The notes beneath the pieces were generated by a model. The model did no database searches. It had not been told where the DNA came from and worked only from the letters and a program-made list of their open reading frames with translations. Below are positions 38,949 to 48,527 of a stretch of DNA of 64,000 nucleotides, piece by piece (position 1 is the first letter of the stretch; every line of letters begins with the position of its first letter). Origin of the DNA: Phyllobacterium sp. T1293 (lineage in GTDB: Bacteria > Pseudomonadota > Alphaproteobacteria > Rhizobiales > Rhizobiaceae); assembly GCF_020731415.2 (NCBI RefSeq), contig NZ_CP088273.1, positions 2,733,001-2,797,000 on the forward strand, given 5' to 3'. The translations under genes and the position numbers were made by a program.

Positions 38949-39698
38949 CTAAACGTGCTGACCGCCATTGATGTGGATTTCCGAACCCGTGACATAGGAG
39001 GACGCCTCCGAGCACAGGAAGTAAATCGTCTCCGCAACCTCGGCGGTTCTGCCCAGACGGCGCAGCGGCAGTTGCTCCACCAGTTTATCGGTTCCCGGCG
39101 ACAGGATTGCCGTATCGATCTCTCCGGGTGCTATCGCATTGACGCGAATGCCATGCGGACCAAAATCCGAGGCCATTTCGCGTGTGAGCGAGGCGAGGGC
39201 GGCTTTCGATGTTGCATAGGCGGTACCGGCGAAGGGATGGACGCGGCTTCCGGCAATGGAGGTCACATTGACGACTGAACCCTGTCCTGCCTCCAACTCC
39301 TTGAACAGACCACGCGCCAGCATGATGGGCGCGAAGAAGTTCACCTGAAACACCGTCGACCATGTCTGCATCGGCGTCTCAATGGAATCCAGCCTGTTTC
39401 CACCCGAATTCTTGGGTGAAATACCAGCATTGTTGATCAAAGCGTGCAGTTTGCCGCCTTCAACTTCAAGCCTTTTGCGAATTTCCAGAACCGCATGATC
39501 CACATCAGCAGGGTCAGCGAGATCGACCTTGATATGATCGTCAGGACCGGCAGGCCAGGGGCAATCATCGGAAAAATCCTGACGCGAGCAGGTGATGACA
39601 CGCCAGCCGGCGCGGGAAAACCGCTTGACCGTCGCGTGGCCGATGCCACGGCTTGCACCAGTCAAGACGAGGACTTTGCGTGCTTCATCGCTACTCAT
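38949..39698 (-). CDS. SDR-family oxidoreductase
   Basis: This 249-residue classical short-chain dehydrogenase has the cofactor motif TGASRGIGHA, the NNAG motif LINNAGISPK, and a catalytic Tyr-Lys in GTAYATSKAAL. It ends with the loop GSEIHINGGQHV. The substrate is unknown; proximity to xylose genes hints at a sugar or polyol, which is only context. I use the ATG at 39698 (GGAG ten bases upstream), since a frame to 39908 adds 70 residues before the Rossmann fold. Confidence 0.85.
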   Translation of the reverse strand: MSSDEARKVLVLTGASRGIGHATVKRFSRAGWRVITCSRQDFSDDCPWPAGPDDHIKVDLADPADVDHAVLEIRKRLEVEGGKLHALINNAGISPKNSGGNRLDSIETPMQTWSTVFQVNFFAPIMLARGLFKELEAGQGSVVNVTSIAGSRVHPFAGTAYATSKAALASLTREMASDFGPHGIRVNAIAPGEIDTAILSPGTDKLVEQLPLRRLGRTAEVAETIYFLCSEASSYVTGSEIHINGGQHV

Positions 39699-39868
39699 GG
39701 GAATTCTCCGTTTGCAAGAGCCATAGAGCAAGCGCCTGATAAAGGGAACTGCTGCCGTTTTCATTTTGGTGTGTGTGATCAGGCTCTGCGAAATTCGCGG
39801 ATATTCCATTGCTGCTGTTGATCCACCGGAGCGAAGCAAATATCGTGACCGAAATTTGAGGGGGAAGC

Positions 39869-41359
39869 ATGAACGGATATATCCTCGCGATCGATCAGGG
39901 CACCACATCGAGCCGCGCCATCATCTTTGACAAGAACCGCAAGGTGGTTGGAAAAAGCCAGCAGGAATTTACCCAGATCTACCCCCAATCAGGCTGGGTC
40001 GAGCATGATCCGGAAGAAATCTGGCAATCCGTGCTCAGCACCTGCGAGGTGGCCATAGAGAATGCCAAGATTCAGGCTGGCGATGTTGCTGCTATCGGTA
40101 TTACCAACCAGCGGGAAACCGTCATTGTCTGGGACAAAGTAACAGGTAAGCCGATCCACAATGCCATTGTCTGGCAGGATCGGCGCACCGCGTCTTTGTG
40201 CCAGAAACTGAAGAAGCAGGGCTTGGAAAAGAAGTTTACCAAAAAGACCGGCCTGCTGCTCGATCCCTATTTTTCCGGCACCAAGCTTGCATGGATTCTC
40301 GACAAGGTGCCCGGCGCGCGCAAACGCGCGGTTAATGGTGAGTTGCTGTTCGGCACGGTTGATAGCTTCCTGATCTGGCGTCTTACCGGCGGCAAGGTCC
40401 ATGCCACTGACGCCACAAACGCCTCACGCACTCTGCTGTTCAATATTGCGACCAATGAATGGGACGATGAACTGCTGGATATATTGCGCGTTCCTCGCGC
40501 CATGCTGCCCGATGTCAAGGATTGCGCGGCCAATTACGGTTCCGCCGAAGCATCGCTGCTGGGTGCCGATATTCCCATTCTCGGCGTTGCAGGCGACCAG
40601 CATGCGGCAACCATCGGTCAGGCATGTTTTGAGCCCGGAATGTTCAAGTCCACCTATGGCACCGGCTGCTTTGCCATCCTCAACACCGGCAGCGACATGG
40701 TGCTCTCGAAGAACCGGCTGCTGACGACGATTGCCTATCGGCTGAACGGCAAGACGACCTATGCGCTTGAAGGGTCGATTTTCATTGCCGGAGCGGCCGT
40801 GCAATGGCTGCGTGATGGGTTGAAGATCATTGGTTCGGCACCTGAAACCGGCAAGCTCGCCGATCAGGCCGATCCCAGCCAGAATGTTTATCTCGTACCT
40901 GCCTTCGTTGGCCTCGGCGCTCCGCATTGGGATGCGGAAGCGCGCGGGGCGATCTATGGCCTTACGCGCAATTCCGGCCCGGCGGAATTTGCCCGCGCTG
41001 CGCTCGAATCTGTCGCCTACCAGACCCGCGACCTGCTTGATGCCATGCGCAAGGACTGGAAATCATCAGATACGAAAACGGTGCTGCGCGTCGATGGCGG
41101 CATGGTCGCGTCAGACTGGACCATGCAGCGTCTTGCGGACATTCTCGACGCGCCTGTTGATCGTCCGACGATCCTCGAAACCACAGCACTCGGTGCGGCA
41201 TGGCTTGCCGGGTCAAAGGCTGGAATCTGGCCAAACCGGCGTGAATTTTCAAAAACATGGGAGCGTGATATGCGCTTTACCCCCGAGATGGATGAGAAGA
41301 CCCGTAAGGCAAAAATCGCCGGCTGGAAAATCGCGGTCAAACGGACCCTGACGCACTAG
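39869..41359 (+). CDS. glpK: Glycerol kinase
   Basis: This 496-residue FGGY kinase has the opening [15 protein letters not shown], the substrate pocket [13 protein letters not shown] with [11 protein letters not shown], and [14 protein letters not shown]. It makes glycerol 3-phosphate. No glpD, glpF or glpR lies beside it, so it appears as an isolated gene. Its stop overlaps the stop of the convergent SRPBCC gene by four bases. Confidence 0.95.
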   Translation: MNGYILAIDQGTTSSRAIIFDKNRKVVGKSQQEFTQIYPQSGWVEHDPEEIWQSVLSTCEVAIENAKIQAGDVAAIGITNQRETVIVWDKVTGKPIHNAIVWQDRRTASLCQKLKKQGLEKKFTKKTGLLLDPYFSGTKLAWILDKVPGARKRAVNGELLFGTVDSFLIWRLTGGKVHATDATNASRTLLFNIATNEWDDELLDILRVPRAMLPDVKDCAANYGSAEASLLGADIPILGVAGDQHAATIGQACFEPGMFKSTYGTGCFAILNTGSDMVLSKNRLLTTIAYRLNGKTTYALEGSIFIAGAAVQWLRDGLKIIGSAPETGKLADQADPSQNVYLVPAFVGLGAPHWDAEARGAIYGLTRNSGPAEFARAALESVAYQTRDLLDAMRKDWKSSDTKTVLRVDGGMVASDWTMQRLADILDAPVDRPTILETTALGAAWLAGSKAGIWPNRREFSKTWERDMRFTPEMDEKTRKAKIAGWKIAVKRTLTH

Positions 41360-41850
41360 GCTGCAAGAGGTACGGCCGTCTCTTCTTTCCTTTGATAGGC
41401 AAGCCTGCGCCAGTTTCTGGAAGCATAGGCATGGGCTTGCCGCAAGGATATCCAGAGGCCCAGTTGCTTAAGCGGGCGCAGCGCTCCGGCGGCGGCAAAT
41501 CGGGTTGTCCGTTCAACATGGGTTCTGCCATCGGGTAAAGGCGTCAGAGTGAACGTATCTTCGAGATATCCAACCCAGTCTCGACACCAGACAGTGCTTT
41601 CCTGCATTTTGTACTGCAACTGCCTGTTTTCATCGAGAATGAGAATGCGCTGATTAATCGTGCCACGGTCCGTCGTGCACTGCCGGGTATTGCCGACCGC
41701 CGCCCTGCCTTCCAGCACGCGGCAACTTATGGGCTTTGGAACACCGAACCGAAACAGGAGCGGACGCGTATTGTCCATCTTGGCATGAAGAAAATGCGGC
41801 CAGATATGCTGCGGCTCACAATCGAATACCCATTCGGACTGGATCATCAT
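41356..41850 (-). CDS. SRPBCC-family (polyketide cyclase/START-like) protein
   Basis: This 164-residue protein fits the SRPBCC helix-grip fold: [21 protein letters not shown] at the start, and an edge strand [17 protein letters not shown] late. Such proteins bind hydrophobic ligands or act as cyclases. It is divergent from an ArsR-type regulator, a common pairing for AHSA1/SRPBCC genes, so it is probably that regulator's target. Function is unknown. Confidence 0.7.
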   Translation of the reverse strand: MMIQSEWVFDCEPQHIWPHFLHAKMDNTRPLLFRFGVPKPISCRVLEGRAAVGNTRQCTTDRGTINQRILILDENRQLQYKMQESTVWCRDWVGYLEDTFTLTPLPDGRTHVERTTRFAAAGALRPLKQLGLWISLRQAHAYASRNWRRLAYQRKEETAVPLAA

Positions 41851-41916
41851 CTCCGTTCTCCATCGGACAATTCATTTAGTTAATTACCTTATTGATTTAT
41901 TGTTCCTCGTCAACAG

Positions 41917-41932
41917 TTAGTTGAAAAACTAA
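41917..41932. promoter_or_regulatory. Inverted repeat before the ArsR-type gene
   Basis: TTAGTT (41917-41922) and AACTAA (41927-41932) flank GAAA. A related TTAGTTAATTA lies nearer the SRPBCC gene at 41876-41886. The AT-rich dyads fit an autoregulatory ArsR operator for both divergent genes. Confidence 0.45.
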
Positions 41933-41954
41933 TTAACTTATTGTATGAGGGGAT

Positions 41955-42281
41955 ATGACCGTCCAACTCATCTTCGAAGCCCTCGCATCGCCCGTACGGC
42001 GAAAGATTCTTGCTTACGTGGCCCACACCGAGCTTAATGCCGGTGACATCGCCGCGCGCTTCAATATGACAAAGCCATCCATTTCGCAGCATTTGTCATT
42101 GCTGGAGAATGCCGGGCTTATATCCAGTGAGAAGCGCGGAAAATATGTCTATTATCGTCAGGTATCGGATACGCTGGCGAGCACATTGACCGGGTTTGTG
42201 CAGGATATCTGCCCAATTGGGCGACCGCTGCGCCGTGAAAGCGCAGAAATCGCCGAACGGAAGCAACCGGCTGAAGAGTAG
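41955..42281 (+). CDS. ArsR-family (SdpR-type) repressor
   Basis: This 108-residue winged-helix protein begins VQLIFEALASPVRRKILAYVA and has the recognition segment NMTKPSISQHLSLLENAGLISSEKRGKYVYYR. The metal-binding ELCVC motif of classic ArsR is absent, so it is of the metal-independent autorepressor type. It probably controls itself and the divergent SRPBCC gene. GAGGGG precedes the ATG. Confidence 0.85.
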   Translation: MTVQLIFEALASPVRRKILAYVAHTELNAGDIAARFNMTKPSISQHLSLLENAGLISSEKRGKYVYYRQVSDTLASTLTGFVQDICPIGRPLRRESAEIAERKQPAEE

Positions 42282-42289
42282 AACTTTCC

Positions 42290-44482
42290 TCAATTCCCCA
42301 TGATCAGGTCGAACAGCGTCGTCTTGCGACCTTTCTGGCCGTTGCCGCCGACATCGCCCGGTGGTGTAGGACGTGTCGAGCCTGTCTGGTCTTCCAGCCC
42401 TACCGATGGAACAGGCGCACCCGGATTAAGCTGAGCCGATGGAACACCTTCTGCAGCCGGGACGGAATCGGGCAGTGCATCATTGCCGTCAATGACGGTT
42501 TCATTCATGCGGTAACTGCCGGGCAATTCGGCAACCGGTACGCCCTTATGCGCGGCAACCATGAATTCCTTCCAGGCCAGTGCAGGCAAGCCGCCGCCGG
42601 TGACTTTCTTTGTTGGCTTGCCATCATCATTGCCGAACCACACACCGGTGGTCAGGTTCGACGTATAGCCAATGAACCATGCATCGCGGAAATTCTGGCT
42701 GGTGCCGGTCTTGCCAGCCGCTGGCCAACCAAATTTTGCTTTGGTGGCCGTACCGCTTTCGACAGTCTGGCGCAGCATCGCATTCATCATGCCGACATTG
42801 CGCTCGCTGATTACCTGATCCTGCTTGGGGCTTTTATATTCGTAAAGCACCTTGCCTTCATTGGTGGTGATACGGCGGATGATATGAACCGGCGCCTTGT
42901 AGCCGCCATTGGCAAAGGGCACGAAAGAATCAGTGAGTTCCAGAAGGGTGACTTCCGAAGTTCCCAGCGCAAGTGAGGCATTGGCGTTAAGGTTCGAGAC
43001 AATACCAAGCCGATGCGCCGTATCCACAACAGTGCTCGGCCCGACTTCCATAACCAGCTGCGCGGAAACCGAATTCAGCGAACGAGCCAACGCCTCCGCC
43101 AATGTGACCTTGCCGAAATATTTGCCGTTGTAATTGCCGGGCGTCCAGTTGCCGATGCGGATCGGTGCGTCGACACGCACGGATTCGGGCGTTCGTCCCT
43201 GCTCCAGTGCCGAGAGATAGACAAATGGTTTGAACGTGGAGCCCGGCTGGCGTTTGGCTTCGCTGGCCCGGTCGAACTGGCTGTTGGCGTAGTCATAGCC
43301 GCCTACCAGTGCGCGAACAGCCCCTGTACCATCGACGGAAACAAGCGCGCCCTGTGAAACATTCAGCTTCTCGCCGTTTTTCTGGATGAGATCACGGATC
43401 GAGGCCTCACCGAGCTTTTGCAAACCAAGATCAACCGTCGTGTCGATGACCACGTCGGCGCGCACATCCCCGATAAGGTCAGGCAATTCTTCCATCACCC
43501 GGTCGGCGACATAGTGCTCCGAGCCGCTCCAATAGGCAGCGGCACGGGTCGCAGGCTGCTTCATGGCAAAGGTCAATTCCTTGTCGCCAATCATGCCCTG
43601 ATCGCGCATGGCAGCGAGCACAAGCTGCGAGCGCTCCGCCGCAGCTTTGGGATCGCGGGCTGGAGACAGACGTGAGGGAGCCTTGAGGAGACCGGCGATG
43701 ACAGCCGCTTCGGACAGACTGACATCATGGGCCGATTTGTTGAAATAACGCCGTGAGGCAGCGGCAACACCATAGGAGCCGGAACCCAGATAAACCCGGT
43801 TCAGATACATCTCCAGAATCTGATCTTTTGAATATTTATGCTCAAGCCACAGCGCAAGCAGCACTTCCTGCACCTTGCGCTCCAATGTGCGGTCCGGGGT
43901 CAGGAACAGGTTTTTTGCCAGCTGCTGCGTGATGGTCGAGCCGCCCTGAACCAACCGTCCGGAGACCAGATTTGTCGCCATGGCGCGCACGAAACCGATG
44001 GGATCAACGCCGAAATGCGAATAGAAGCGCCGGTCTTCAATAGCAACCACGGCCTGCGGCAGATAAGGCGACATCTGGTGCAGTCCAATGGCTTCGCCGC
44101 CCGTAGCACCGCGATTGGCAATCAGATCACCTTCAACCGAAACGATTTTCACATTGGGCGGACGATCAGGGATCGACCATGTGGTTGTCTGGGGCATTTT
44201 TGCAGCAAAATAGATGACAGTGCCTGCCACTGCGATACCGCCCCAGATACACAGAACAAACGACCAATAGACCAGACGCCGCAAAAGGCCGAAGAAGCCG
44301 CGGCGCTGCCCCCGCCCGGAACGGCTGCGCTTTGATCTGGCGGATTTGCGCGGCGACGTCTTGCGCTTCTGGCTCCGCACGGGTCTGTCCTCGGGGTCAG
44401 CACGCATGTCATCGTCATCCGAACGGCGGTTCGAACTGAACCCCGGCTCGATGCGTTGTCTGCCCTTGTCGCGTGATGCCAT
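42290..44482 (-). CDS. Class A penicillin-binding protein (PBP1A family)
   Basis: This protein of about 730 residues has a basic cytoplasmic tail and one transmembrane helix (LVYWSFVLCIWGGIAVAGTVI). The GT51 glycosyltransferase shows EDRRFYSHFGVD, QGGSTITQQLAKN and EVLLALWLEHKYSK. The transpeptidase shows the SxxK motif GSTFKPFVYL, SLNS (SxN) and KTGTSQ. It polymerises and crosslinks peptidoglycan. The C terminus is Pro/Gly-rich and low complexity. I use the ATG at 44482 over 44515 because the longer start adds only unconserved residues. Confidence 0.93.
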   Translation of the reverse strand: MASRDKGRQRIEPGFSSNRRSDDDDMRADPEDRPVRSQKRKTSPRKSARSKRSRSGRGQRRGFFGLLRRLVYWSFVLCIWGGIAVAGTVIYFAAKMPQTTTWSIPDRPPNVKIVSVEGDLIANRGATGGEAIGLHQMSPYLPQAVVAIEDRRFYSHFGVDPIGFVRAMATNLVSGRLVQGGSTITQQLAKNLFLTPDRTLERKVQEVLLALWLEHKYSKDQILEMYLNRVYLGSGSYGVAAASRRYFNKSAHDVSLSEAAVIAGLLKAPSRLSPARDPKAAAERSQLVLAAMRDQGMIGDKELTFAMKQPATRAAAYWSGSEHYVADRVMEELPDLIGDVRADVVIDTTVDLGLQKLGEASIRDLIQKNGEKLNVSQGALVSVDGTGAVRALVGGYDYANSQFDRASEAKRQPGSTFKPFVYLSALEQGRTPESVRVDAPIRIGNWTPGNYNGKYFGKVTLAEALARSLNSVSAQLVMEVGPSTVVDTAHRLGIVSNLNANASLALGTSEVTLLELTDSFVPFANGGYKAPVHIIRRITTNEGKVLYEYKSPKQDQVISERNVGMMNAMLRQTVESGTATKAKFGWPAAGKTGTSQNFRDAWFIGYTSNLTTGVWFGNDDGKPTKKVTGGGLPALAWKEFMVAAHKGVPVAELPGSYRMNETVIDGNDALPDSVPAAEGVPSAQLNPGAPVPSVGLEDQTGSTRPTPPGDVGGNGQKGRKTTLFDLIMGN

Positions 44483-44575
44483 TGACTGAAATACCCGCCC
44501 CAACCGGTGCCGCAAAATCCTTTGCGACCCGTTGCAGGGTAAATGCGGCGATTTAAGGTGGGGTTAAAACCGCGT

Positions 44576-44977
44576 TCACTTTTCCGGAACAACAACCGGC
44601 TCGCCTTTTCTGACGATATATGTTGCAAGTTCTGACGTTTTGCCGCTGCTGACGTTCTTCGCAACGTGGGCAACGCCATCGGGAATAAACAATGCCTCGC
44701 CCGCCTTGAGCGTTACCGGCGGCCTGCCTTCAAGCTGGTACTCCATTGTTCCTTCAAGCACATAGGCAACCTCAACACCGGGATGGGAGTGCATTATGGA
44801 GACAGCGCCCGGTTCGAAATCGACCCGCACCTGACTGAATTCGCGCCCGGCGACACCGAGGTCATTCTGCAGAACATCGGTCCGTTGGACCGCCTGTTGC
44901 TGTGCATGTGCCAGAGACAGTGGCATTCCGATCCCGAAAGCCAGCACTGCAGCAGCCATGATACGCGTTGTTTTCAT
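44576..44977 (-). CDS. Secreted cupin-domain protein
   Basis: This 133-residue protein has a signal peptide (MKTTRIMAAAVLAFGIGMPLSLAHAQQ) and one cupin with motif 1 SIMHSHPGVEVAYVLEGTMEY and motif 2 AGEALFIPDGVAHVAKNVS. Both His, the Glu and the second-motif His are present, so a metal centre is likely in the periplasm. The start at 44977 is supported by AAGGATG upstream. Substrate unknown. Confidence 0.78.
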   Translation of the reverse strand: MKTTRIMAAAVLAFGIGMPLSLAHAQQQAVQRTDVLQNDLGVAGREFSQVRVDFEPGAVSIMHSHPGVEVAYVLEGTMEYQLEGRPPVTLKAGEALFIPDGVAHVAKNVSSGKTSELATYIVRKGEPVVVPEK

Positions 44978-45160
44978 GTCATCATCCTTTCGCACCTTAA
45001 ATGGCGGGTGAACTTCCCATTCATCCGACGTCCGGATTTGAACGCAGGCTTGTATCCAGGATATTTCGGCTTGGAGGATTTTTGTAACACCATGTATTTG
45101 CCCCAAAGGATATATCGGTCTGTGCGTTCCACAGCCTGGGCTTCTCGAACCAATTGTTTT

Positions 45161-45178
45161 CATTACGAAATCGTAATG
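45161..45178. promoter_or_regulatory. Perfect 18-bp palindrome between cupin and EF-hand genes
   Basis: CATTACGA (45161-45168), AA, TCGTAATG (45171-45178) is a perfect 8-2-8 dyad. It lies 85 bases before the EF-hand start and 183 bases before the divergent cupin start. No dedicated regulator is adjacent, so the binder is unknown. Confidence 0.5.
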
Positions 45179-45263
45179 CCACCAGTCATCTCCCGTTCAT
45201 TTTCGCAACGCTACGTTGTCTTCACGGAGCGAAACAAACGCTCGCGCTACAAAGGAGACGACC

Positions 45264-45788
45264 ATGAAACGCATTACTCTTCTCGTCCTTTCGGGCACCT
45301 TCCTCACGGTATTTGCCGCCGGTGGAGCTTTCGCCCAGACCGAGACCCCTGCAAAGGACCCTGCCCCGGTAGCAACGGATGCAGCAGCAAATGCCGGCCA
45401 TTCGAAACGCGCAAAAATCGATGCCAATGATGATGGCGTGGTTGATCTTGCCGAGTTCACCAACATGGATCGCCTGAAGCAGGCCGACACCAATGGCGAC
45501 GGCACGCTTTCCAAGGAGGAAATCAATGCCATGGCGTTGAAGCAGCTGGTGGAACAGCGGGCGCGCCGCATCACCAACCGTCTTGATGTCAATGGCGACG
45601 GGGTGGTGACACTTGCCGAAGTTGAAAAACAGAAGGCAAAGCGATTTGCGCTATTGGATCGCAACGATGATGGAAAGCTCGAAAAGAGCGAATTGCGGCA
45701 CGGTTGGAAGCATCACAAAGGCCGCGAACATGGCGGGCACAAGCATCGTCATCATGCCGATAGTGAGAAGCCAGCCCCCAAGGAATAA
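45264..45788 (+). CDS. Periplasmic four-EF-hand calcium-binding protein
   Basis: This 174-residue protein has a signal peptide ending AAGGAFAQTE and four calcium loops: DANDDGVVDLAE, DTNGDGTLSKEE, DVNGDGVVTLAE and DRNDDGKLEKSE. Each has the D-x-(N/D)-x-D-G spacing and terminal Glu. The C terminus, from about residue 147, is rich in His, Lys and Gly, which may bind divalent metals. Bacterial EF-hand proteins of this length are seldom functionally characterised. The start at 45264 has AAAGGAG upstream. Confidence 0.85.
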   Translation: MKRITLLVLSGTFLTVFAAGGAFAQTETPAKDPAPVATDAAANAGHSKRAKIDANDDGVVDLAEFTNMDRLKQADTNGDGTLSKEEINAMALKQLVEQRARRITNRLDVNGDGVVTLAEVEKQKAKRFALLDRNDDGKLEKSELRHGWKHHKGREHGGHKHRHHADSEKPAPKE

Positions 45789-45840
45789 TTGACGAGTGGG
45801 TGGCGGTCGCCCCCGGCAGGCGACCGCCATCAGACTGGTA

Positions 45841-46506
45841 TCAGCCAAGCCGCATGGATAGTTCAACATCCTCGCCAAACGGCGTAGAAAGATACCCGTT
45901 CGCAGGCGAGCGCACATAAGCAAGATAGTCAGGGCTATAATCGGCATTATCAGCGACGATGAATGCTCCCGGCCGCAGACGGCTCTCCACCAGATCGAGG
46001 ATTTCCGGATAAAGTGCCTTGGCACCGTCAAGCAGAAGCAGGTCGACTGTTTCAGGAAGATCAACGCGCAGCGTCTGCAAGGCATCACCCTCCCGGATTT
46101 CCACCAGATCGATGAGACCACCATCGGTCAGGTTCCTGCGCGCCCGCACCACTTTTGACGGTTCGAACTCACTGGTGATCAGGTGGCCACCACCATTGTC
46201 CCGCAAGGCTGCGGCCAGATGCAGGGTCGAGATACCGAAAGATGTTCCGAATTCCACGATCGTGCGTACATTGCCGCTTCGTGTCAGCATGTAGAGCAAC
46301 ACGCCGGTCTCCCGCGAGACGGCAAGCGGCAGATCCTTGAGGCGTCCGTAAAAATCGAGGTAGTCGGTTTTGCTGCGCATAAGGCGCGACCGCTCGGCAG
46401 AGGAGAGCGCGGCCACCGCAGGGCTCTCCTGCACGGACTGGCTGTCGGCCTCTTCGAACAAGCGATCCAACAGCGGCGCCAGCGGGGTTGATGTCAGGGT
46501 GGTCAT
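45841..46506 (-). CDS. O-methyltransferase (class I, SAM-dependent)
   Basis: This 221-residue protein has motif I TIVEFGTSFGISTLHLAAAL near residues 83-102, motif LITSEFEPSKVVRARRNL and the metal/substrate loop DLLLLDGAKALYPEILDL. It fits family 3 O-methyltransferases of CmtA or catechol type. Substrate unknown. It diverges from a TetR regulator with a palindrome between, a pairing often seen when the regulator senses the substrate. The start at 46506 has GGAGA upstream. Confidence 0.83.
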   Translation of the reverse strand: MTTLTSTPLAPLLDRLFEEADSQSVQESPAVAALSSAERSRLMRSKTDYLDFYGRLKDLPLAVSRETGVLLYMLTRSGNVRTIVEFGTSFGISTLHLAAALRDNGGGHLITSEFEPSKVVRARRNLTDGGLIDLVEIREGDALQTLRVDLPETVDLLLLDGAKALYPEILDLVESRLRPGAFIVADNADYSPDYLAYVRSPANGYLSTPFGEDVELSMRLG

Positions 46507-46552
46507 AGGCAGTCTCCGGTTTGAAATGAGCGCTTGCTTGCGCCGGATCAAA

Positions 46553-46574
46553 AATACGACTAATTCGTCATATT
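46553..46574. promoter_or_regulatory. 22-bp imperfect palindrome, candidate TetR operator
   Basis: Nine of eleven positions pair about the centre at 46563.5; the left half is AATACGACTAA and the right half TTCGTCATATT. It is placed between the divergent O-methyltransferase and TetR genes, 26 bases before the TetR start. Confidence 0.5.
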
Positions 46575-46600
46575 CGCTATTCGCATTGCCGGAGGCCGCC

Positions 46601-47233
46601 ATGACGGATCGACCAAGAGCCCAGATTTCCTCAAGAAAACAGCCCAAACAGGCACGCTCGGCGGACCTTGTTGCCGCAATTTTGGATGCAGCTGTTCAGG
46701 TTTTGGAAAAGGAAGGTGCCCAGCGTTTCACCACCGCAAGGGTGGCCGAGAAAGCCGGTGTCAGCGTGGGGTCTCTCTATCAATATTTTCCGAACAAGGC
46801 AGCAATTCTCTTCCGGCTTCAAGGAGACGAATGGCGGCAGACGAGCGATTTGATGCGCAACATTCTCGAAAGCGTTGCGCAGCCGCCTTTTAAGCGGCTC
46901 CGCATATTGGTTCACGCCTTTATTCGCTCCGAATGCGCTGAGGCAGCGATCCGTATGGCACTCCACGATGCCGCCCCGCTTTATCGCGATGCACCGGAAT
47001 CCCGGGAAGCGCGCGCCGCGGGAGCCCGCACCTTTGCAATCTTCATGCGGGAGATACTACCCAAGGCTTCGCCAGAGGTCCTCGCCTTGGCGGTTGATCT
47101 GATCGCAACGACATTCAGCAGCGTGGGAAAACAGTTTTCGGAAAGCCCACGAACTCCTGAGGAGATCGAAGCCTATTCGGAGGCCATGGCCGATATGTTT
47201 TGTGCTTACCTCAAGGACCTAAGCAGCCGCTGA
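46601..47233 (+). CDS. TetR-family transcriptional regulator
   Basis: This 210-residue regulator has the N-terminal helix-turn-helix ADLVAAILDAAVQVLEKEGAQRFTTARVAEKAGVSVGSLYQYFPNKAAIL and a helical ligand domain. It probably represses itself and the divergent O-methyltransferase. The ATG at 46601 follows GGAGG by five bases; a longer frame from 46370 has no such support. Confidence 0.88.
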   Translation: MTDRPRAQISSRKQPKQARSADLVAAILDAAVQVLEKEGAQRFTTARVAEKAGVSVGSLYQYFPNKAAILFRLQGDEWRQTSDLMRNILESVAQPPFKRLRILVHAFIRSECAEAAIRMALHDAAPLYRDAPESREARAAGARTFAIFMREILPKASPEVLALAVDLIATTFSSVGKQFSESPRTPEEIEAYSEAMADMFCAYLKDLSSR

Positions 47234-47253
47234 AATTGATACTGGAACCGGGG

Positions 47254-48345
47254 CTAGAGCCTCAGCGGCATGGAAAGCAAAGCGCGGAACCTTCCGGTCT
47301 CATCATGCCCCGCATTGCACGAGCCAATACCGGGAAACCGGGTTTCCAAACGATGGGCAACGTTGGCAAGACCGATACCCATGCCCTGGATTTTAGCCGG
47401 CCCCGCCATACTGGACTTGGCACTGTCATTTTCCACCGTCAGATACAGAATCTGCCCGCTGCTTGTGGCGCTGATGGTTATCTCGACCATACCCGGCGTG
47501 GTACCCACACCATGTTTGATGGCGTTTTCGATCAATGGTTGAAGTATGAGGTTTGGAACAAGCGCGTCTTCAAGCTCCGCTGCAACATTGATGCGCACCT
47601 TCATTCGATCAGAGAAGCGCTCACCTTCAATGTTCAGGTACTCAGCCTGCAAGGCCAGCTCTTCACCCAGCCGAACGTCATTCATCGGATCAATTTCAAG
47701 GGTGGTGCGAAGGAATGATGAAAGCGACAACACCATACGCCCGGCGCTTTTGGTTGCGCGCTCTTCTATCAACCCGGCTATGGAATTGAGCGTATTGAAG
47801 AGAAAGTGCGGATTGACCTGATAGCGCAACGCGCGCATTTGCGCCGAGAGGGCTTCCTCCCGCGAGGCTGCCAGCAACCGTTCATTTTCCCGCATCTCAT
47901 AGGCATAGAGGATGGATATGAACAGACAGGACCAGCCGAAAAACAGCGACATATCGTAAACGAGTGTATAGCCAAAATCAGTGAAGTTGAATTTTGCCAC
48001 CTCGGGCCATGCACTCACCACATAGACAAGGTGATCGCAGACCGAATGCATGGCGCCACCCACTATGGCCAGCGAAAAGCACGCGAATATTTTTACGGCC
48101 AGATTGGCGTTTCTCAACCTGAACAGGACGAATGTAATTGAGAATGTTATGAGCAAACTGAACAATGACAAGATGAGCTTGGCAATGATCGAGTTGATCT
48201 GCGTCAGGCCCAGAATCTGGAACAACGTATTGCTGATGACAAATTCACTGGCCCAGTAAAACAGACCCAAGCGGAATGCCGTTCGCCGTATGTCTGTAAC
48301 ATACGAACCATCATTCACCGCAACCCTTTCTTGGACATATTCCAT
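47254..48345 (-). CDS. LytS-type sensor histidine kinase
   Basis: This 363-residue protein has about six transmembrane helices and a His_kinase domain (PF06580-type) with the phospho-acceptor region LRYQVNPHFLFNTLNSIAGLIEERA and an ATP-binding segment with PLIENAIKHGV and GMGIGLANVAHRLETRF. It is the LytS/YehU class that normally signals to a LytTR response regulator, but no such partner lies in the window. I use ATG at 48345; a start at 48501 would add about 52 residues with no similarity and a likely shadow. Confidence 0.85.
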   Translation of the reverse strand: MEYVQERVAVNDGSYVTDIRRTAFRLGLFYWASEFVISNTLFQILGLTQINSIIAKLILSLFSLLITFSITFVLFRLRNANLAVKIFACFSLAIVGGAMHSVCDHLVYVVSAWPEVAKFNFTDFGYTLVYDMSLFFGWSCLFISILYAYEMRENERLLAASREEALSAQMRALRYQVNPHFLFNTLNSIAGLIEERATKSAGRMVLSLSSFLRTTLEIDPMNDVRLGEELALQAEYLNIEGERFSDRMKVRINVAAELEDALVPNLILQPLIENAIKHGVGTTPGMVEITISATSSGQILYLTVENDSAKSSMAGPAKIQGMGIGLANVAHRLETRFPGIGSCNAGHDETGRFRALLSMPLRL

Positions 48346-48527
48346 AGCGCTCTTATCCCCCAAACAACCGCATCTGTCGAGGAACGCGTAACCGTCTGAG
48401 CCAACGGGATTGGCGGGAAGAGAAAACCCAAATTCTCTATTGTTTTCAGAGCACCAGAGCTGCCTGGGCTTGTTAACGAATGAAACGGACGCTATGCCCA
48501 TCCGGTAACAAAGAGAAAGGCAATTCC

